From NCBI GenBank assembly GCA_023213395.1, contig CM041465.1, forward strand, positions 185,511,741-185,575,740: a DNA stretch of 64,000 nucleotides, written 5' to 3'. Made by a program: the position numbers and the translations under genes. The number at the start of each line of letters is the position of its first letter. Position 1 is the stretch's first letter. Below, piece by piece: positions 1 through 9,760 of this stretch. This DNA is from Cycas panzhihuaensis. Taxonomy: Eukaryota; Cycadophyta. Below the pieces are notes generated by a model. It worked only from the letters and a program-made list of their open reading frames with translations. It did not search any database and was not told the DNA's origin.

Positions 1-213
1 ATCTCCACATCTCCTCCAAGCAGAATTCGCTATCATTTCACTCAAGACATTCATACAGAACCCGGCCAGATAATGCCAACGCCGCACGGAGTGTCAGAAC
101 CCGTTGAAGATGCCATCACAAAACTCGCAACCGGAGAAACAATTGAAGATAGCCACCGCCATCGCCATTGTGAACCGGTAGGGTTTTCGCCCCTAACCCC
201 CTCGGACCCCAAA
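1..213. other. GC-rich edge segment with open frame, unidentified
   Basis: This segment is clearly richer in G+C than the AT-rich DNA after it. On the + strand a frame is open from base 1 to a TAA at 211-213 (70 codons, entering from outside), with no domain I recognise. On the minus strand there is a plant-leader-like CCCTACC motif, then ATGGCGATGGCG and a 24-codon frame ending in TGA. It could be the end of an exon, the start of a minus-strand gene, or part of a retroelement LTR. I cannot decide from the sequence. Confidence 0.2.
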
Positions 214-1390
214 TAATTCTTTATTTTTATTTTGTTTTTAAAACAAATAATTACGTCAGTCCATTTAGGTTTAGGTTTAATTTTTTTTGTTTTTTGTTTT
301 TTATTTTTTATTTAAATCAAATCCAAACCCCCTATCACTTTAATTTAAATAAAATTTAACACCCTCTTAATCTCTATTATAAACTTTAGTGAACCCCCTT
401 AACCTTTATAAATTTGTAAATTAATAAACTACCTAAGACCTCAAGAATTACTCCCTCCTCCATTACATTTTAATTTAATCATACCCCTCAATTATTATAT
501 TTTTGATACCTCCCCTTATTACACCCCTCTTTATCTCTTTGTTATTTAAACAAATCAAATACCCCTTAATCACATTTTTATTAAATCAAATAACCCCTTA
601 CATTTTATTCTTAACTATTTTTTAATGTTAAAATTAACCCTTCTCCTCTACAATACTTAAATGATAAAACATTAGCCCCCCTTTTTAGCATCCTTTGATG
701 AAACATAAGCTCAACCCCCCTTCTTTTCCTTATTATGTTTTTGATTTAATTTCATATTGTATACTTAATTTAAATCAAATACAACCCTCCTTTTTCTATT
801 ATGCTTTGATTCTAATTAAATTAATACCCTCCTATTACTTTTTAATGATTAAAATTAACCCTTTTATCACCACATTTTAATGTTAAAATTACTTCAAATT
901 AACATAGTTAATTTTAGGAAAATTAAAATTAACCTTTTACCTATTATATTTAATCAAATTCATTCCTTTTATTATACTCTTTTACATTTATTACTATTTC
1001 CTCAACACTTTATTATTGATTTTTCTCCTTAATTTATAGATTTTAATTATATCATTTTCTATTATAAAACTTTAACTTCTTCTCATTATAAAGTTTTTAT
1101 AATATTTAAAATTATACATCTATTTATTAAAAATAAAAGGGAAATTAAATACCTTAGTTACAAAAGTTTTTCTTAAGTAAAACACTTTTTAAAAGGGAAC
1201 TTATTTATTTAAAGGGATTTTTATTTTGAAAGGGACAGTTTATTTCTATCAAAGGGGGTTTGTTTATCAAATAGGGACTTTTCACTTGTTTAGAATAAGG
1301 GAAACTAAACTATTTATCAAAGGGGGATTATTTCTCTAAAAAGAATTATTTATCAAAAGGGACTGCTTAAGGCAACATTTTAAGAAGTTG
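214..1390. other. AT-rich, strand-asymmetric noncoding DNA
   Basis: No gene is visible. From about 214 to 1060 the + strand is T/A-rich with many C-runs (ACCCCTT, AACCCCC) and almost no G. A degenerate motif TTTTTAATGTTAAAATTAAC recurs near 620, 839 and 875. From about 1130 to 1375 the asymmetry flips, with G-runs in a repeated context (TTTATCAAAGGGGG and similar at about 1245, 1315 and 1350). It may be the right end of another LTR element inserted just upstream of the copia gag at 1588, but no LTR border or primer site is recognisable. Confidence 0.35.
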
Positions 1391-1587
1391 TATGTTTATT
1401 CATCTATTTACAAACACATGATTTTTTATCTTAAATATAATTAATGCATACTAGAATACCTTCGTGAATTATATTTGTTAACATGATTAGTACTTTCACT
1501 AAGTAATTATTTTTCCAATCACCTTCATAACTCTTCAATATACAATCAAACCTCAACACTCCCAATATGGCATTAATGCCACGCAGT

Positions 1588-2280
1588 GCACTGTGTTCCA
1601 ATTCCAAGATTAATCGGCTCAAACTATGTTGATGGAGGAATCACATATCCCATCACTCAAACAAGAAAAGTATGGTGATATGTGACAGGTGAATTTAAAA
1701 AACCAAAAGCAGATGCTACTGAGAGCCTTTTGGTATATCTAATGAACTTAGATGCCACGTTAGGGACCATATTAAACTCACTCTCATTAGAAATCAGTCG
1801 ACAGTTTTTTGAAAAAGATGACTTAGCCACTGTCTGGAAAACCTTGGAAGAAAAATATGATAAGGTTGATACGCATCAAGTGGCTATCCTAGAACATCGA
1901 TTGTATAATCCGACTTTTGACGACTTTTCAAATGTTGAGGATTTTTAACTAAAATTCAATCAATTAATAAAGATATAGATAATCGTATCAAATCTAAAAC
2001 CAAAGAAGGTGATGGTTAAAAATAACTACGCATGTTAAAGACGGTGACACGCCTGTATGTCTTGCAAGAAACAAACTACCAATGCACTTTAATCTCTTCA
2101 AAATTGCCAGACAACAAGCTGGGCAACCCACCTATCACATTCAATCAGTTGACTAATCAGCTAATTAAATATCGAACAATGTTAATTCAATTAGGTGCAT
2201 TGAAAGATCCTTTACAGGCTTTGTTTTATAAAACTAAGCCATAATTTAAAAATAAATAACAGAATAATAATTTTTATAAT
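1588..2280 (+). pseudogene. Ty1/copia A gag, N-terminal part
   Basis: This is a broken copia gag frame. Near 1595 a GSNYVD motif matches the substrate-like NYxxW start of copia Gag, and the frame continues through VTGEFKKPKADA. The 88-residue open stretch at 1682-1948 has the helical W-x-x-L...Y pattern (VWKTLEEKYDK) of the UBN2-type gag domain. Further fragments run to about 2245 with several shifts and stops. The frame is interrupted at 2280 by element E1 and resumes at 7688. No 5' LTR matching the 3' LTR at 11253 is found upstream, so the 5' end is missing or displaced by another insertion. Confidence 0.8.
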
Positions 2281-2675
2281 TGAAGGAAAATATGCTTGCA
2301 AACCAACAAAGTTAGAACATATATCAAATAAGTATAAACTAGTATTGCATCAATACAAAGTTGTATCACCATTACAATAGCATAAACACATGAGAGCCTT
2401 GTTGTTCAATCCATTGTAGTAGAATGAGTATTACAAATCTTCCTCAGTAGGTGGTGTCTAAAGACACCAGGGTTGTACACCCCTTAACATTTATAGTTTT
2501 GGGGGAGGAGGGAAACTCCTCAACCCCTGAATTTAAATTAATAATAAAATAATACTAACTTAACTCAAATGAAACTAACTCAACTTACCTTGACATGTTG
2601 AGCATCACATGTCTAAATTGAGGTGCACAATCCTAGTAGGTAAGAGGGAGTTGGGTGATGACATTACACCCAACA
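2281..2675 (-). repeat. 3' LTR of E1
   Basis: The 395-bp left LTR reads TGAAGGAAAATATG at its left edge and ends ACACCCAACA. It aligns almost base for base with 7286-7687. It contains a 16-bp perfect palindrome at 2453-2468 and a GGAGG/CTCCT hairpin at about 2505-2530, both also present in the other LTR. Confidence 0.92.
2453..2468. promoter_or_regulatory. 16-bp perfect palindrome in the E-family LTR
   Basis: GGTGTCTAAAGACACC is a perfect inverted repeat. It occurs in both E1 LTRs, and E2 carries AGTGTCTAAAGACACT at 40408-40423, where both outer bases changed together. That keeps the pairing, as expected for a conserved RNA hairpin or a dimer binding site. The function is unknown. Confidence 0.6.
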
Positions 2676-2686
2676 TTCTCCCCCTT
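2676..2686 (-). promoter_or_regulatory. Polypurine tract of E1
   Basis: On the minus strand AAGGGGGAGAA lies directly against the TGTTGGG start of the 3' LTR. This is the usual place for the plus-strand primer and fixes the orientation of the element. Confidence 0.85.
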
Positions 2687-2689
2687 AAT

Positions 2690-3369
2690 GTCAGCACGAA
2701 CACTTGTATCTTTTCCTTGAACTTGTGGAACTGGTACTTGAAAAAAACTTTGAAATTCCAATCTTGATCTTTGTCAATGCTTCTCACCCTTATAGTCACA
2801 TATATCTCTTTACTATAGAATGATGTAGGAAGACTATAGGTAGATGAAACTTGATGCAAAAGTAGATGAATAAATTGTAATTTGGACTTGAACTTTTGTA
2901 CTCTTTATGCTTTGAGCGGTTGTCATATCACCGTGTTCATTCTTCGTTATGTCATAAGATTCGTCTTCATGATGCTCCCCTCAAATGGAGGATCAAATCC
3001 TTGTGCAACAAGGTGGTCCCGCATTTGATCCGAATCTTCATTGGTATTGCCATCATGATCTACTTGTTCTCACACCGCCTCACATGCTCATCAAAAGTTT
3101 CATCAAATACAAGGGGATATCTCCCCATAAGTAGAAATCAATAAATTCCAAACAGCTTAGAAGTTAATTGAAACTAGTGAAAAGACATCATCAGTCATAG
3201 TGCAAAATAATAAACCTAAAACTTCATTATCTTTTCTAAAATTTTCTTTAATGCTAAGGTCACATTCATGTTGTAAATACTTTAAAAGACCATGTTCAAT
3301 AAAATAATCGTGCATAGTATCATACCAGAGTGAATAGTTATGGCCATTGAAAATGGGGAATTGTGCCAT
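2690..3369 (-). pseudogene. E1 gag remnant
   Basis: Reading leftwards from ATG at 3369, a 70-residue open frame starts MAQFPIFNGHNYSLWYDTM. The F-x-G-NYxxW start is the mark of copia-type Gag (DUF4219/UBN2 group). A second block follows, with NEVLGLLFCTM and then, after stops and a frameshift, VWNLLISTYGE and DHLVAQGFDPPFEG. The same blocks in the same order occur in E2 at 38120-38740, which supports real homology. No zinc knuckle or protease motif follows before the polypurine tract. In a full copia element gag sits near the primer site. Here it is about 3.9 kb from it, at the 3' end. Confidence 0.75.
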
Positions 3370-4385
3370 TTTGAAAGTAATTTAATCAATAAGAAAATGA
3401 TGATAAGATCAAGTAGAAATCTTGAGTAAACAATGAGATATAAACTAGAATTTTCTTTACAATTTTTGAAAGAAGCCAAGCTTGTTAGGAGGTAAATATA
3501 TGCTCAACTTTATGATTGAAAACTATATTGAATAAGATCGTAATAGCTTAAAATTTTATCAATATGTAGATTCTTTGAGATGTGAATTCAATAAAATAGA
3601 CGGTTTTGAAAATGGATACCAATAAGTCATGTTTTGAATGAGGCAAATGAATGGACCTCCTTATGGAGCCTAACAGAGGCGGTAGGCAAGAATTGCCTAA
3701 AAATACTAATTAATCCTTAGAAAAGTTGAACAAATGATCAAATAGTATTAATGAAGTAGTTAATATTCTGCCAATTGAAAATTTTGAAAGAATATATTAA
3801 ACAGGTGTAAAAAAAAATAGATTTAGGCCAATAAAATACCTCAACTTTAGCTTATTTGAAATATAAGAAAAATGTGTCAAAATATATGGGAAAATATATC
3901 ACAATGAAGAGAAATGAGTCAGCTTCCCAACGAAGCTGACGGAAATGAAATCTGATAAAAATTGCAAAAGTTATAGTGAAAAATGTAACACGTGTCTTTA
4001 TGGAGAATGTTCAAGCGAGCAAAAACAACTAAATTTCTTATTTTAGCGATTAAAATATTAGTGAAAATGAACTCAAAGAATTGAAATAAAAAATGGGTAT
4101 TAAAGTCTATATGACGTAGATTGCTATAGAGAAAATTTGGGTACAAAACAATTTACCAAAAATAAATGACAGCCAGTTCTAAAACCGATTTTGTTAAAAA
4201 TGTAAAAACTGCTGAAATTTTGAAAGTCCAATGTTAAAAAGGTCGAAACAAGGTCAAATGGGCACCAAATTGGTCTTATGACCAGTCGAAATTGGTGTAC
4301 GAAAAGTTTTTGATCTATTGGGGCAGGTTTCGTCTGAAACCGATGAGCCAAAGAGAAGTTATGGCCACAAAAGCGCCAATAACTC
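3370..4385. other. E1 internal noncoding DNA
   Basis: This is AT-rich interior of E1 with no supported coding. Short minus-strand frames (for example 3919-4146 and 4124-4351) show no recognisable domain or conserved pattern, and I treat them as chance. Confidence 0.5.
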
Positions 4386-4550
4386 TATTAAAAATAAAAT
4401 TTTGAAAAAATAAAGTTTAAAATTAAAAAAAACTTCTTAAAAGCGGGCCTGAAAAGGACTGAGCTGGGATTGAACCCAAGATCAGTCAAACAATAAACAC
4501 CTCGATACCGGAGGTTGAACTTGCTTGTCGAGTTAAAATGGCACAAAAAT
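4386..4550 (-). repeat. tRNA-like, possible SINE fragment inside E1
   Basis: On the minus strand GGTTCAATCCC (about 4468-4478) fits the pol III B-box consensus and sits between short complementary arms (GGG/CCC), like a T-arm. About 50-60 bases upstream lies ACTCGACAAGCAAG, a weak A-box candidate. Downstream the minus strand runs into T-rich tracts, as some plant SINEs do. No target duplication is seen. A chance B-box in retroelement leader sequence is a real alternative. Confidence 0.35.
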
Positions 4551-4559
4551 TTAAAAGTA

Positions 4560-5280
4560 TTCAATATATGCCGCTCGAATATAAGAGCAATAAATGAGTA
4601 ACGGAAAATATATATGTCAATATTAATAAATAATAGAATATGCCAAACAATGACGCGACCGAATATAAGAGCAATAAAATGAACGGAAAATATATATATC
4701 AATGTCAATAAAGAATGGAATATAGCTGTAACGATGAAATGAGCGCAATAAATGATCAAACGCATTCGCAAAGATGAATGGGGCTGCGCGCCGATAAAAA
4801 ATGGCTAAACGCAAAGACGCAGCGATAAAATATGGCTAAACGCAAAGCCGGAGCAATGCAGCGCCGATTGGGACGCCCAAAGAGGGAGTAGAACGGCTGC
4901 GCCGAGTAAGATTTAAAGCGTTCCACGCAGAACGAAAGAAGACGGCGGCGCCGATAAAGAGGACGGCACCACGCAGAAGCCGGGCAAGCACAACCGGCGA
5001 TATGGTCTCGTGCAATGGACGGAACGCCCAATATGCAGCGTCTTAGCACGCCGAGAGTGACGGGATAATGAAGCGTCTGCGCGCATCGAGGAGAGAACCG
5101 CCAACGCAATGAATGAGCAGGCGCCTTAGCAACGCAACGAGGAATCGCAATTAACAAACGCCTTAATAACGCAACGAACGGAATCGCAGAGCTCCCACGT
5201 AACCCGAAACGGCGCAAGAGCGAGACGCAACCGGATCTCGAAAATTGCTTCACAGGTTGAGTATCGATGCTTCGTTGGCG
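4560..5280. repeat. Cluster of short tandem repeats, GC-rich at its right end
   Basis: Several small tandem duplications sit side by side in the E1 leader. An approximately 84-bp unit starts near 4576 and 4660 (CGAATATAAGAGCAATAAA). A 35-40 bp unit recurs at about 4785 and 4822 (ATGGCTAAACGCAAAG). A 37-bp unit recurs at about 5121 and 5159 (AACGCAACGA, GGAATCGCA). From about 4750 to 5280 the DNA is rich in G+C and CpG, unlike its surroundings. Long minus-strand frames here (for example 4756-5289, 177 codons) are arginine- and serine-rich without a domain and probably reflect composition. Confidence 0.6.
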
Positions 5281-5344
5281 GCTTTGCATGGGCCACTGAC
5301 GTAAGTCCGGAGTAGGCTTTTGGGCCTTTGGAGAAGTTCGGAAT

Positions 5345-5890
5345 CTAAGATCGTATTTGATCGAGAGAATGGCGCATCCGCAGTTTGGATTTGTAACCTT
5401 CAGTGATGAGCAATCTATGAGAGATGCAATGGCAAAGGGTGGCCAACACGGAGATGCGATGGTAGAGAGATGTGCTCACCAAAAAAGTCTCGAACTTGCA
5501 AAGTTTTGTGAATGTCCTCTTGATCCAGAGGCTATTTTGTTGGTAAGGGAACCGAGAAGGTCATTTTAATCCGTGAATAGCTCTAAAAAAAATCGAATAA
5601 TATTTTATAGTGTTTTTAACTCAAGAGCCCTATGGTTGTTCTCGGATGAAGTGCGTGTTTTAAAGCATAAGATCTTATGGCTTGAAGCTAACAATGCACA
5701 GCTCCGGCAAGAGCTACAGGAATGCCGTGATGGCTCTCAACTTCTCGTGGATCGTGCAATGGTTCTATGGTTCAAAGAAGATGAACTTTGTCAATGGACA
5801 CAAGAACTGAGTGGTCAAGTTATATCCTTTATCCAAAGGTCACAAAAGATGTTGTCACTATTGCAAAAAAAAATTGAGTTCAAAGACTAA
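5345..5890 (+). pseudogene. RRM-like and coiled-coil gene fragment, antisense in E1
   Basis: Two open stretches lie on the + strand, opposite to E1. The first (5357-5569) contains FGFVTFSDEQSMRDAM at about residues 11-26. This fits the RNP1 core (GFGFVTF) and the following helix of an RNA-recognition motif, but the first half of the domain (RNP2) is absent. A plausible splice donor (TTG/GTAAGGG) lies near 5540, and TTTTTAACTCAAG near 5622 could be an acceptor. The second stretch (5573-5890) is hydrophilic and predicted coiled coil (VRVLKHKILWLEANNAQLRQ). I infer captured host coding sequence. That both parts come from one gene is unproven. The gene cannot be named. Confidence 0.5.
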
Positions 5891-7270
5891 GCAAAGAATG
5901 TTGGTGTAAGTCTTGTTAAGCAAGTTGCCAATGCAACCAATGATGTGGCTAGAAATAGGACAACATGTGCTAATAACCTTACATAATGAAGGACTTGTGA
6001 AAAACTATTGGCATATTAGTATGTGTATTTTGTTTGTATTTTATAGAAATCTAAGCATGCCCTTATTAGTTGAGGATGCAAAGAGGTGATGAGACTCTTC
6101 TCATATGCCTATCCTAAATCTATGATGAGCCTAATAATGGCTTCTACTTCCTGATAGAAAGTAGGAGGAAATGCCCAAAAACGCAGGGATGTAATAGGAA
6201 AGCAGCAGAATGTAGAAAGCAGAATACAGAAACAATATGCCTTCTTTGGCCTTCAAGATCAAATATCAATAAAATTTTGAGAATTTTATTATATTCTTTT
6301 TGTAAAGAATAAAGTAATTGATAGTTTTGCACTCCTTTCAGTCACAAATGAAAATGCTTATGTGCATGAGATGTCAAAAAATATGTAATGTAAAACATAT
6401 GAGAAATGAAATATCAATGTGAGGAGCATGGATACATTTTTAAATATCTTGAAGAAGTATACCAAATAAATGAAATGCACATGTATTTGTATATGAAATA
6501 TTTCTAAATCTGTTGCAGATATATCAAAAATATGAGTTTAGATATGAAAACAGAATGAAAAACCTGGTAAACGTAGCTGTAATAGATTTATAGCTGAAAA
6601 TAGGCTTCAAAAACTTCCAATATACAGATCTGCAATGTAATCTTCTCCAAAAATATTGAATATGCTCCAGAAACTGTAGATCTGTAAAAACCTTGAAAAT
6701 ATAGTCAAGCAATATAATGAAAAATATAGATCTGAAATGAATGTAGCAAAAAATGCTGAAAATTTTTGATAAAATAAACAGATCTATAATAAAATAGCAG
6801 ATCTGAAGTAACAAATTACAGATCTTTAAAGAAAACTTGATAACTTTTGTATGCAGCTGATGCTCTTTTGTAAATCTGCAAAAAAAATGTCAAATAAGTA
6901 GACAAATAACTTGTAAACTGTCAAAATATATGATAAATCTGTAGATCCGAAGTAAAATAACTCAAATATAAGAATAAACTTGGATGTATATAGCTTGTCG
7001 AAAAATCCTTTGTAGATCCGCACAAATCTAAAAATAGATCTCGGTAATATTTGTTGAACGTAAATATAGCTCAATAATAATCAAAAACTGCTGAAAATAA
7101 TATATAAAACTTGCTAAAGATTTTCAGAAAATAAATCTAGTTAATATATATTGCTTGTAAAAGAATCTGTTGTAGAGTGCCAGTAGATCTTGTTGGTCTT
7201 CTTCAAAACTTCAGCAGGTCAGCAATCGCCTGCTCTGATACCAAATGATGGAAAAAATATGGAGCCAAAG
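5891..7270 (-). other. E1 5' leader with AGATCT cluster
   Basis: There is no coding here. Between about 6620 and 7190 the palindrome AGATCT occurs eight times, mostly as (A/T)AGATCTG, together with several AGATCC or AAATCTG variants. The corresponding leader of E2 (about 39670-40270) has the same motif three times plus variants. The primer-site text (CTCTGATACCAAATG, about 7233-7247) also occurs once more just upstream of the true primer site, as a short duplication. Confidence 0.5.
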
Positions 7271-7271
7271 T

Positions 7272-7285
7272 GCTCTGATACCAAA
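7272..7285 (-). promoter_or_regulatory. Primer-binding site of E1
   Basis: On the minus strand TTTGGTATCAGAGC follows the LTR end. TGGTATCAGAGC matches the 3' end of plant initiator tRNA-Met, the usual copia primer. It shows that the right LTR is the 5' LTR. Confidence 0.88.
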
Positions 7286-7687
7286 TGAAGGAAAATATGC
7301 TTGCAAACTAACAGGTTAGAACATATATCAAATAAGTATAAACTAGTATTGCATCAATACAGCAGTGTATCACCATTACAATAGCATAAACACATGAGAG
7401 CCTTGTTGTTCAATCCATTGTAGTAGAATGAGTATTACAAATCTTCCTCAAAAGTAGGTGGTGTCTAAAGACACCGTGGTTGTACACCCTTAACATTTAT
7501 AGTTTGGGGAGGAGGAAACTCCTCAACCCCGAATTCAAATTAATAATAAAATAATACTAACTTAACTCAAATGAAACTAACTCAACTTACCTTAACTTAC
7601 CTTGACATGTTGAGCATCACATGTCTAAATTGAAGTGCACAATCCTGGTAGGTAAGAGGGAGTTGAGTGATGACATTACACCCAACA
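7286..7687 (-). repeat. 5' LTR of E1
   Basis: This is the 402-bp partner of 2281-2675, differing by few substitutions and a short indel (TCCTCAAAAGTAGG against TCCTCAGTAGG). One duplicated phrase (CTTACCTTAA) near 7588 adds about 10 bases. It ends CCCAACA and is followed by the ATAAT duplication. Confidence 0.92.
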
Positions 7688-9760
7688 ATAATAATCCAAA
7701 ATTCTAGAAACCTCATCAAGGTTCATCATCTAATTCATAAAATAATGTTAAATATTCTCGTCCAACTAAAAACTAAAATACTTCTAATCAATTCTTTTCT
7801 AATAAGAACAATACTACCTCTTCTTAGAACACTAGTTGTGCCTATTGTCATAAAAGAGATCATATTATTGATGTCTCAGAGAAGCGAATAGCTTCAAAAG
7901 CATGGAAAGCTTCCAAGGGATTACAAAATAAACCTCAATCCCATTCGTAATCTTATTTTAAATCTCATTCTTAATCACGACCTCAAAATCGCTAATTTCA
8001 TAATTAGTCTTTAGCGAAACAACTTCGCATTTGTTGCTCCTTAAAATCAACCACCACAGTGGATTCTTAACTCTGGTGCGTCCCATTATATGATTGGATA
8101 CCAGAAAAATTTAACCACTTATCAATCTGAAATGAACTCTAAAGAAGAGATTTCTTTCAGTAGTGGTATCAACTTAAAGTCAAAGGATCTGATGATGTTA
8201 CCCTAAAAGATAGTTTAATCAAAGATGTCTTTTATGTACCTAGTTTATTACCAAACCTCCTCTCAGTTTATCAAATCCGCGGAAAGACCTTGTCATCGAA
8301 TTCTAGAAAAATAAATTTATCATTAAGGATCCATTACACAAATTCAAACGTATTACTTCAGGACCTGTTGATCATAACACAGGTCTCTATAGTCTAACCA
8401 TTCTTCAAAATAACAAATCAAAATCTTTTAGTCAGTTATTTCCAAGTTTGACTCAGTCAACAAACTTTGGCATGCAAGATTTAGCCATACTAGTTATGGC
8501 AAACTGCAATATTTAAAGAAGCATGAAATAGTTCATGGCTTACCAACCTTAAACATTATTTATGGTGTTTGTGAAGCATGTGTGACAGGTAAATAACATA
8601 TGGATTTATTTCCACATAAAGCTCAATACAAAGTAACTGCTCCACTTAAACTTGTCCACTCTGACATATGTGGACCCTTTCATGTAACGTCATATTCAGG
8701 TTCTTATTACTTTGTTACACTCATAGATGATTATTCAAGAAAATGTTAGGTGTATATACTCAAAACACGTAGTCAAGTATTTAACATTTTCATTGAATAT
8801 AAAACATTAGTTGAAAATTAATCAAATTCAAGAATCTAAATATTTTGATCTAATAATGCTAAGGAATATTTAAGTAGAAAATTCATTTCCTTCTGCAAAT
8901 CACACGGAATTCAGTTCTAACATTTTGTTGCTTACACACTTCAACAAAACAATATTGCTAAACATAAAAACTATACTCTTATTAAAATGATTCATTCATA
9001 TTACATGCAAAGAATCTAGATTTAAAATTATGGGCAGAAGCAATTAACTACTCTAATTATTTATTAAATTGTTTACCTAGTAAATGTCTATAGAACGTTA
9101 CTCCGAATAAGAATGGTTTAGAAGAAAACCATCATTAATCATTTATGAATCTTTGGCAATATCACGTGGGGACATATCCTCATAAAAATGTAAAAGTTAG
9201 AAAAAAGTTAAAAATACATCTTTGTTGGATATAGTGAATAGAGTAAAGCTTATAGACTCTTACATCTAGTCACGCATAACATTTCTATTTTATGTGATGT
9301 AATATTTGATGAAGAAGGATGCTTCAACATCTACTTATGTAGAACTTCCTGTTGAAGATTTATTAACCAACACTCATTTGGTTGATCCTTCTGATAAACA
9401 AGTTGATTCGTAAATTATAGATTCTTTATTAACTCAAGTCTAAAATTGGACTCTATTTGAACACCTTTGAAGCAGATCCTCCCTTCAAGCTAGTACATCA
9501 AACCAACCTACAACCTCAGATACAGTTACTCATAAGCAACCAGTTTGGGCAACCAAAACGCTTGCTGATGTTGGATCTGATGTAGGTAATCCTACCAATT
9601 CCATATGCACACGCGTCTTAAAACTACATGCAAATTTCGCCTTAATGGTAAAAATAATAGACAATAATAATCCCAAAACATTCAAACAAGCTAGCAATAA
9701 TCAATCCTATGGCGTGATTCTATCTGACCGAATTTGTTGCTTTAATTAAAAATTTAACTT
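7688..9760 (+). pseudogene. Ty1/copia A zinc knuckle, protease and integrase
   Basis: The copia A frame resumes after E1. A gag zinc knuckle starts at 7837 (CAYCHKRDH) but its last cysteine is read as serine. The protease core near 8060 reads WILNSGASH, so the catalytic Asp of D-S-G has become Asn. Integrase follows: KLWHARFSH at about 8466, HSDICGPF near 8657 and DDYSRK near 8727, then a decayed catalytic core up to about 9150. Many stops interrupt the frame, often TAG or TAA where glutamine or tryptophan is usual. The stretch from about 9250 to 9760 is the poorly conserved linker to reverse transcriptase. Confidence 0.88.

Larger units (their letters stand above)
2281..7687 (-). mobile_element. 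E1, gag-only non-autonomous LTR retrotransposon
   Basis: This is a complete element of 5407 bp inserted in the gag of copia A. The LTRs (2281-2675 and 7286-7687) are nearly identical over most of their length and have TG...CA ends. The flanking duplication is a perfect 5 bp, ATAAT at 2276-2280 and 7688-7692. Orientation is minus: the primer site adjoins the right LTR and the polypurine tract adjoins the left LTR. The interior holds only a decayed copia-type gag near the 3' LTR. No protease, integrase, reverse transcriptase or RNase H is recognisable, so the enzymes must have come from a partner element. The class resembles TR-GAG elements described in plants. The long 5' leader carries tandem repeats, a tRNA-like segment and an antisense RRM/coiled-coil fragment. 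Confidence 0.88.

Noticed and set aside
4756-5289. 177-codon minus-strand open frame in E1
   Set aside because: It is rich in Arg, Ser and Cys, overlaps tandem repeats in GC-rich DNA and shows no domain. Length is explained by few A/T-rich stop codons here.
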